From assembly GCF_002119525.1 (NCBI RefSeq), contig NZ_CP017917.1, positions 1,488,001 through 1,552,000 on the forward strand: a stretch of DNA of 64,000 nucleotides. The letters run 5' to 3'. The notes beneath the pieces were generated by a model. It saw only the letters and a list, made by a program, of their open reading frames with translations, was not told where the DNA came from and made no database searches. The position numbers and the translations under genes are program-made. Source of the stretch: Vibrio syngnathi (GTDB lineage: Bacteria; Pseudomonadota; Gammaproteobacteria; Enterobacterales; Vibrionaceae). Shown here one piece after another: positions 60,090 through 64,000 of this stretch. Each line of letters starts with the position of its first letter. The stretch's first letter is position 1.

Positions 60090-60931
60090 GAGGCGCGACT
60101 GATCGGTAGCTTCTCACCTGACACATAAGCCGACATCTGACCGGAGAGCCCTTTCTTCACCTTATCAATGGCAGACACTTTAACCACCACCGAGCGGTGG
60201 ATCTGCCAAAACTCATCTGGGTTAAGCTGCGCAATCAACTCTTTTAGCGACACGCGAAGAATAAATTCCTCTAGCAAACTGCCTTGGCCTTTTTTGAATA
60301 TCGAGACGTACTTGTCTTCCGCTTTGAAGTAAGCGACATCATCGACGGCGATAAGGTGGATGTCTTCCCCAACACTGGCTTTGAGCCAAGTAAGATGTTT
60401 CTTCTGCTGTTGATAAAGGGGCTGAGATTGAGAAGGAGACTGCATTTGCTGTGACGTCGATTGTGATAACTGTTGAAGCTGAGCCATTAACTCCGTGATA
60501 TCCGGTTGTTCTGGCGTAATACCTGATTGCGCTTGGTTGCTCGACAGACGAGCTTGCACCTTCTGACAGGTGGCGAGTAAGCGCTCTTCATTGATCGGTT
60601 TAAGTAGGTAATCCATCGCATTGTGCTCAAACGCTTTAACTGCGTATTCATCATAAGCGGTAATGAAAACCACCAAGGGCGGCGAATCTAGCTTGTTCAA
60701 TTGTTTAGCCAGCGAGATACCATCCAGCTCCGGCATACGAATATCAAGAAAGACCACATCAGGCTCAAACTGCTGAATACTCTGCATCGCCTCCAATCCA
60801 TTTGTTGCCTTGCTGACAATCTCTAGCTCAGGCCAAACCTCAGCAAGGCTCTTGTCGAGATGGTGTCTTAACAGTGCTTCATCGTCTGCGATAATTGCCG
60901 TTACGTTCGGCTTTACTGCTGGGTTAATCAT
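60065..60931 (-). CDS. LytTR-family response regulator
   Basis: 288 aa. Receiver domain 10-130 (Ile-Ile-Ala-Asp-Asp-Glu-Ala, phospho-Asp in Val-Val-Phe-Leu-Asp-Ile-Arg-Met-Pro, Lys in Tyr-Leu-Leu-Lys-Pro-Ile). A Gln/Ser-rich linker (about 145-180) follows, then the LytTR DNA-binding domain (about 185-288; Asp-Val-Ala-Tyr-Phe-Lys-Ala-Glu-Asp-Lys-Tyr-Val; His-Arg-Ser-Val-Val-Val). AlgR/YehT type. It is 51 bp after the kinase gene in the same operon. Confidence 0.95.
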   Translation of the reverse strand: MINPAVKPNVTAIIADDEALLRHHLDKSLAEVWPELEIVSKATNGLEAMQSIQQFEPDVVFLDIRMPELDGISLAKQLNKLDSPPLVVFITAYDEYAVKAFEHNAMDYLLKPINEERLLATCQKVQARLSSNQAQSGITPEQPDITELMAQLQQLSQSTSQQMQSPSQSQPLYQQQKKHLTWLKASVGEDIHLIAVDDVAYFKAEDKYVSIFKKGQGSLLEEFILRVSLKELIAQLNPDEFWQIHRSVVVKVSAIDKVKKGLSGQMSAYVSGEKLPISRASQALFKGM

Positions 60932-60982
60932 TATTATTCCTTTAAATTCACACTGTAAATCGTCTGTTTGTAGTCACTGTTC

Positions 60983-62041
60983 TTAGAGTTTCGGCTCATC
61001 GTTCTCGGAGCCAGTTTCACTGATGAGCGGTAATAAGATAGTTGATACCACCCCGCCCTCAGCTTGTTCAGTAATCGTGAGGCTAGCCTTATCACCATAA
61101 AGGGTTTCGATTCTCTGACGAATATTGCTTAACCCAACACCATGCCCCGTATTCGCAGAAGGCGTTTTCAGCCCCGCGCCATTATCTGAAACTTCAATTT
61201 TTAGCTGTTGTGCCTGTTGAGCAATGTGGATATTCACTTGGCCACCCGCGGCTTTAGGCTCAATACCGTGAGTTAATGCGTTCTCGACCAAGGGTTGAAT
61301 CAAGAACGGTGGAATCACCTGCAAATCACTAATCTCGTGTGTTTCAATCGAGAACGTTAAGCGCTCTCCCAAGCGTATCTTTTGGATATTAAGATAAGCG
61401 TCTAACAAGTCGACCTCTTGTGCGATGGTCGATTGCTCGTTGCGGCTGTTTTTCAAAGTCACACGCAATAAGTCAGTCAGTTTTTCGAGCATCAACTTGG
61501 CTTTCGCGCTGTCACTCTCAATCAATACATTGATGGTCGCAAGCGTGTTGAACAGGAAGTGCGGCTCAATTTGGCTCTGCAGTTGCTTAAGCTGACTCAG
61601 CACCACCACCTTTTCTTGATCAGCTTGGCGACGCTTGGCCACTTCTAATTCATTGTCGGCACGTAACTGCTGCTCTCGTGTGTAGAAATAGTAATAGCAA
61701 ACCGAACAGAAGATCACACCGAGCAAGACTACAGATTTAAGGTCCGAGATATTGGCCCCAAAATATCCGTTCAACCAATAGTGCGCGTTCAAGGTACCAA
61801 AGGTCATCGCGATCACCATTGAGATACCCACATCAAACACCTTTGATTTCCTCTTAAACACCTCAACCAAGATAAAAGAGGATCCCACCGCGCTGTAACC
61901 AAAACCAAAGCTTATCGCGAGATTGACCACAAGACCGCCGCCCCAAATTGTCTGTGTGGTGACGGCAATGATAAAACAAAACAAGGTCGTCAGCGTGAAG
62001 CTCTTAATCCATGAAAACTGACTGTTTGAAGAAGTGTTCAT
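60983..62041 (-). CDS. LytS/AlgZ-type sensor histidine kinase
   Basis: 352 aa. Four N-terminal membrane helices (about 15-115), a coiled linker, His_kinase motif with phospho-His in Ile-Glu-Pro-His-Phe-Leu-Phe-Asn-Thr-Leu (about 162), HATPase with Leu-Val-Glu-Asn-Ala-Leu-Thr-His-Gly and Gly-Val-Gly-Leu-Ser-Asn-Ile-Arg-Gln-Arg. Its first base overlaps the last base of the barrel gene, so it is tightly coupled to an outer-membrane protein. Partner of the LytTR regulator. Confidence 0.94.
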   Translation of the reverse strand: MNTSSNSQFSWIKSFTLTTLFCFIIAVTTQTIWGGGLVVNLAISFGFGYSAVGSSFILVEVFKRKSKVFDVGISMVIAMTFGTLNAHYWLNGYFGANISDLKSVVLLGVIFCSVCYYYFYTREQQLRADNELEVAKRRQADQEKVVVLSQLKQLQSQIEPHFLFNTLATINVLIESDSAKAKLMLEKLTDLLRVTLKNSRNEQSTIAQEVDLLDAYLNIQKIRLGERLTFSIETHEISDLQVIPPFLIQPLVENALTHGIEPKAAGGQVNIHIAQQAQQLKIEVSDNGAGLKTPSANTGHGVGLSNIRQRIETLYGDKASLTITEQAEGGVVSTILLPLISETGSENDEPKL

Positions 62042-63333
62042 TAAAATCGTCCTTTGATATTTAAAAGAATCATATGACTATCGGGTAAGTTGGCGTAAGC
62101 AGAATCACTTTTACCGCCTAGAAAGCGTGCAGCAAGTTCCAAATCCAACGATGAATTGCCATTATCTAAAGCCTGATAGTTGAGCCACTGCGTTGCAATG
62201 AAACCACCGTCTTGAGGAGACAACATGACGTCGAATGTCGGCGTGATATCTTCAAGCCAGCCATGTGTCGAATCCAAAGACCAGTGAAACATGATGTTGT
62301 GTTGAACCAAATTGGCGTGTTGATAACCTTGCGCGTAAGAACCTGCCAATGATGCTGTCATCGGATTAACCGACAAAGACTCAGCACTCCCTATTGCGCT
62401 TTGCCACTCAGAGTTACTCCACGCTCGGCTATCAAACCAGTATTCCAGAACGACATTATGGCCAGTGTCATTCGCCCATGTTAAGCCGGCTAACGCTTGA
62501 TAGGCCTCGCCCTGTTCTTCGAGATAAACAGGTTTAAGCATTGAATTAGGCTGGCTGTAGCCTAAGCTTTGTCTTTGATAGACCGCTGAGCCATGAAACT
62601 CCCAAGCGAGATTGAGCACCGATACTAAACTCGCTCCAAGCAAGCCATGGCGCACATCGTCATAATAAGCGACCCATTGAACTTCGTGATCGCCCACTAG
62701 GTTGTAACGACGTAAGCCAATCCCTTGTTGTTGGTTCTGCTTTTCGAATTTATTCACGTTTTGGGAAGTCCACGAAGAATCGCTATAAAGCAGCGTCCAC
62801 TCGCCCGTCATATCGAACAGTGACGCCGACACAATACCCGCGCCCTCTTCTGCGACAATACCGACTGGATTCTGGCGATAAGGCTTGATTATGTCTAAAG
62901 GTCGGTAGCCATAACCCACGCCCCAATCAAGGCGAACCTTACCGAGCGTGACATCGAGGTAGTGGTCACCGATTAACGAATTCGACAGCTCAACACCACC
63001 TTGCCAAAACAACTCACGCACAATGAATTCCGATTCAAAGCTCGCCTCATTCCCCTGTGGGTCGTTGCTCAAAATATCGTTGGCTTTCACGGCAAACAGA
63101 CCAAGCCAATTGTTATAACCAATCTCAAGATCCAGCAAGCCATTCAACGACTGACGCTGATCTGATGCCAAAGGAGTGAATGGCGACTCTCTCGATTCAA
63201 CCGCTTCTGCACTCAGTTGCCAATCCCACGCTAAGCTCAGGTCGTTCGCTTGAATCGTGTTACTCACACAAGACAAGGCAAGCAAAGTAGCGATTGAAGA
63301 CTTGATGTGGAATAGGCGATTGGGCACTCTCAT
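62041..63333 (-). CDS. Predicted outer-membrane beta-barrel protein
   Basis: 430 aa. Signal peptide to about residue 29 (Thr-Ile-Gln-Ala-Asn). The rest alternates aromatic/hydrophobic and polar residues and ends in Gly-Arg-Phe, the typical C-terminal Phe of outer-membrane barrels. No closer family recognised; similar genes sit beside LolA-like proteins and MMPL/RND exporters. Position between a LolA-like gene (8 bp) and a two-component system suggests a lipid or envelope export unit. Confidence 0.8.
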   Translation of the reverse strand: MRVPNRLFHIKSSIATLLALSCVSNTIQANDLSLAWDWQLSAEAVESRESPFTPLASDQRQSLNGLLDLEIGYNNWLGLFAVKANDILSNDPQGNEASFESEFIVRELFWQGGVELSNSLIGDHYLDVTLGKVRLDWGVGYGYRPLDIIKPYRQNPVGIVAEEGAGIVSASLFDMTGEWTLLYSDSSWTSQNVNKFEKQNQQQGIGLRRYNLVGDHEVQWVAYYDDVRHGLLGASLVSVLNLAWEFHGSAVYQRQSLGYSQPNSMLKPVYLEEQGEAYQALAGLTWANDTGHNVVLEYWFDSRAWSNSEWQSAIGSAESLSVNPMTASLAGSYAQGYQHANLVQHNIMFHWSLDSTHGWLEDITPTFDVMLSPQDGGFIATQWLNYQALDNGNSSLDLELAARFLGGKSDSAYANLPDSHMILLNIKGRF

Positions 63334-63341
63334 AAGCTCAC

Positions 63342-64000
63342 CTACAGCCCAGACACGCTGTTACGCGATAGGTAGGCAGGGTTGTAGTATTTGTCTTCCA
63401 AGCTTTGTTCAATCACTTCGCGGTACTCAATCACGGTTTTCTTACTCGGCTGAATCTTATCAAGCAAGGTCATCGACACCACTGTTGGTAATCCATCTCG
63501 CACGCCTTCAGTAAACCACGCTTGTTTCGCCAGTTTTCCAGAACGCAGATACAGATCCGCTTTAACTGGGAATGCACGGTCTGCTGTTAACCACAGATCA
63601 ATCGACTGGTAACTCGCCCCCTTGGTTTTCGCCGCGAGCTTTAAGTGATGGGTATCGAGTATTTCGCCAGTCGGCATCTCAACTTGTTGCTCGGCAACCC
63701 ACTCCCCTTGGTAGTCTTCGCTCCACGTCAGCGTCGAGATGTCCCCAACCGAGGCTTCACCCAATAGTTTTTGCATCGGTGTAATACGAATTGGTCGACG
63801 AGATTTCGGCATCAACAACCAATAGTTATCTTCTATCATCAGCATCTTTTGACCTGCCTCAACGGCTGATTTAAAGACCACTAATGACTCTCGATTTGGT
63901 CTTGTGTAGACGTTGTATTTACGGGTTTTGTCCAGTTGCTCGTCTTGATATAGCGCCACCAGAGAAACCACTTTAGACGCCTGTTCGCTGTTCAAACGAT
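63342..64000 (-). CDS. LolA-like outer membrane lipoprotein-sorting protein (5' end outside window)
   Basis: The frame is open to the window edge, so the N-terminus with its signal peptide is missing; about 219 codons are seen. It matches the family annotated outer membrane lipoprotein-sorting protein (PF17131 type): Tyr-Trp-Leu-Leu-Met-Pro-Lys-Ser-Arg-Arg-Pro-Ile-Arg-Ile, Leu-Leu-Gly-Glu-Ala-Ser-Val-Gly-Asp, and Thr-Val-Ile-Glu-Tyr-Arg-Glu-Val. These LolA/LolB-fold proteins are generally encoded beside an RND/MMPL permease, expected just beyond the window. First visible gene of the LytTR operon. Confidence 0.85.
   Translation of the reverse strand, partial: RLNSEQASKVVSLVALYQDEQLDKTRKYNVYTRPNRESLVVFKSAVEAGQKMLMIEDNYWLLMPKSRRPIRITPMQKLLGEASVGDISTLTWSEDYQGEWVAEQQVEMPTGEILDTHHLKLAAKTKGASYQSIDLWLTADRAFPVKADLYLRSGKLAKQAWFTEGVRDGLPTVVSMTLLDKIQPSKKTVIEYREVIEQSLEDKYYNPAYLSRNSVSGL

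Overview
The window reads as chromosomal DNA of a marine Vibrio, most likely of the Splendidus group. This rests on protein character and neighbourhood: hdfR/maoP, yibL, a VemP-SecD2F2 export-monitoring unit, NhaD, norVW, nagB/nagE and an ECF sigma-ChrR photo-oxidative cluster. Several of these (secD2F2, the photolyase cluster, nagB) lie on the second chromosome in vibrios as I remember it, so chromosome 2 is likely, but this is inference. Base composition looks uniform (roughly 43-45% GC by eye) except for a visibly AT-rich islet at about 40.4-41.2 kb. No rRNA, tRNA, CRISPR array, transposase or integrase was recognised.

Layout. 0-5 kb: end of an acyltransferase gene, an AraC regulator divergent from a YHS protein, a START-domain protein, two small membrane-protein genes, and an unannotated CsrB-family sRNA (4684-4998) with a GacA/UvrY box upstream. 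5-8.5 kb: yjiH-yjiG, the NhaD antiporter and a lipoprotein. 8.7-10.7 kb: Ada-AlkA fusion plus Ogt (alkylation repair). 11.3-15.3 kb: hdfR/maoP divergent pair, nagB, and a protein with a PD-(D/E)XK-like C-terminus. 15.6-19.4 kb: a nitroreductase, then norVW behind a sigma-54 promoter with three phased NorR-type sites. 19.5-24.8 kb: gltS, yibL, and a surface-polysaccharide pair (acyltransferase-SGNH and O-antigen-ligase-like protein).

25-36 kb: a LON-domain protein, then the ECF sigma/ChrR pair and the long co-directional set DUF523/DUF1722, photolyase, NTF2-like, SDR, FAD oxidoreductase, DUF1365, cyclopropane-fatty-acid-synthase-like, DUF2878, chalcone-isomerase-like and DUF3833. This is the typical singlet-oxygen response regulon. 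36-40 kb: small nucleic-acid-binding proteins, OsmC, GFA, and a GlcNAc-type PTS. 40.5-43.2 kb: an orphan cysteine-peptidase-like ORF between short inverted repeats, then a two-component system. 43.2-48.8 kb: LysR/SDR/MFS/Old-Yellow-Enzyme plus an HNH (McrA-like) nuclease, bounded by 59-bp near-identical direct repeats. 49-53.6 kb: an RlmJ-type methyltransferase, then secF2, secD2 and vemP. 53.9-59.8 kb: two tandem M16 lipoprotein peptidases. 60-64 kb: LytTR regulator, LytS-type kinase, outer-membrane barrel and LolA-like protein, cut by the window end.

The most unusual window-wide pattern is that many transcription units carry short tandem repeats (7, 8, 17-18, 22-23 bp) between stop codon and terminator. 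In several the repeat unit echoes the last codons and the stop codon of the gene.
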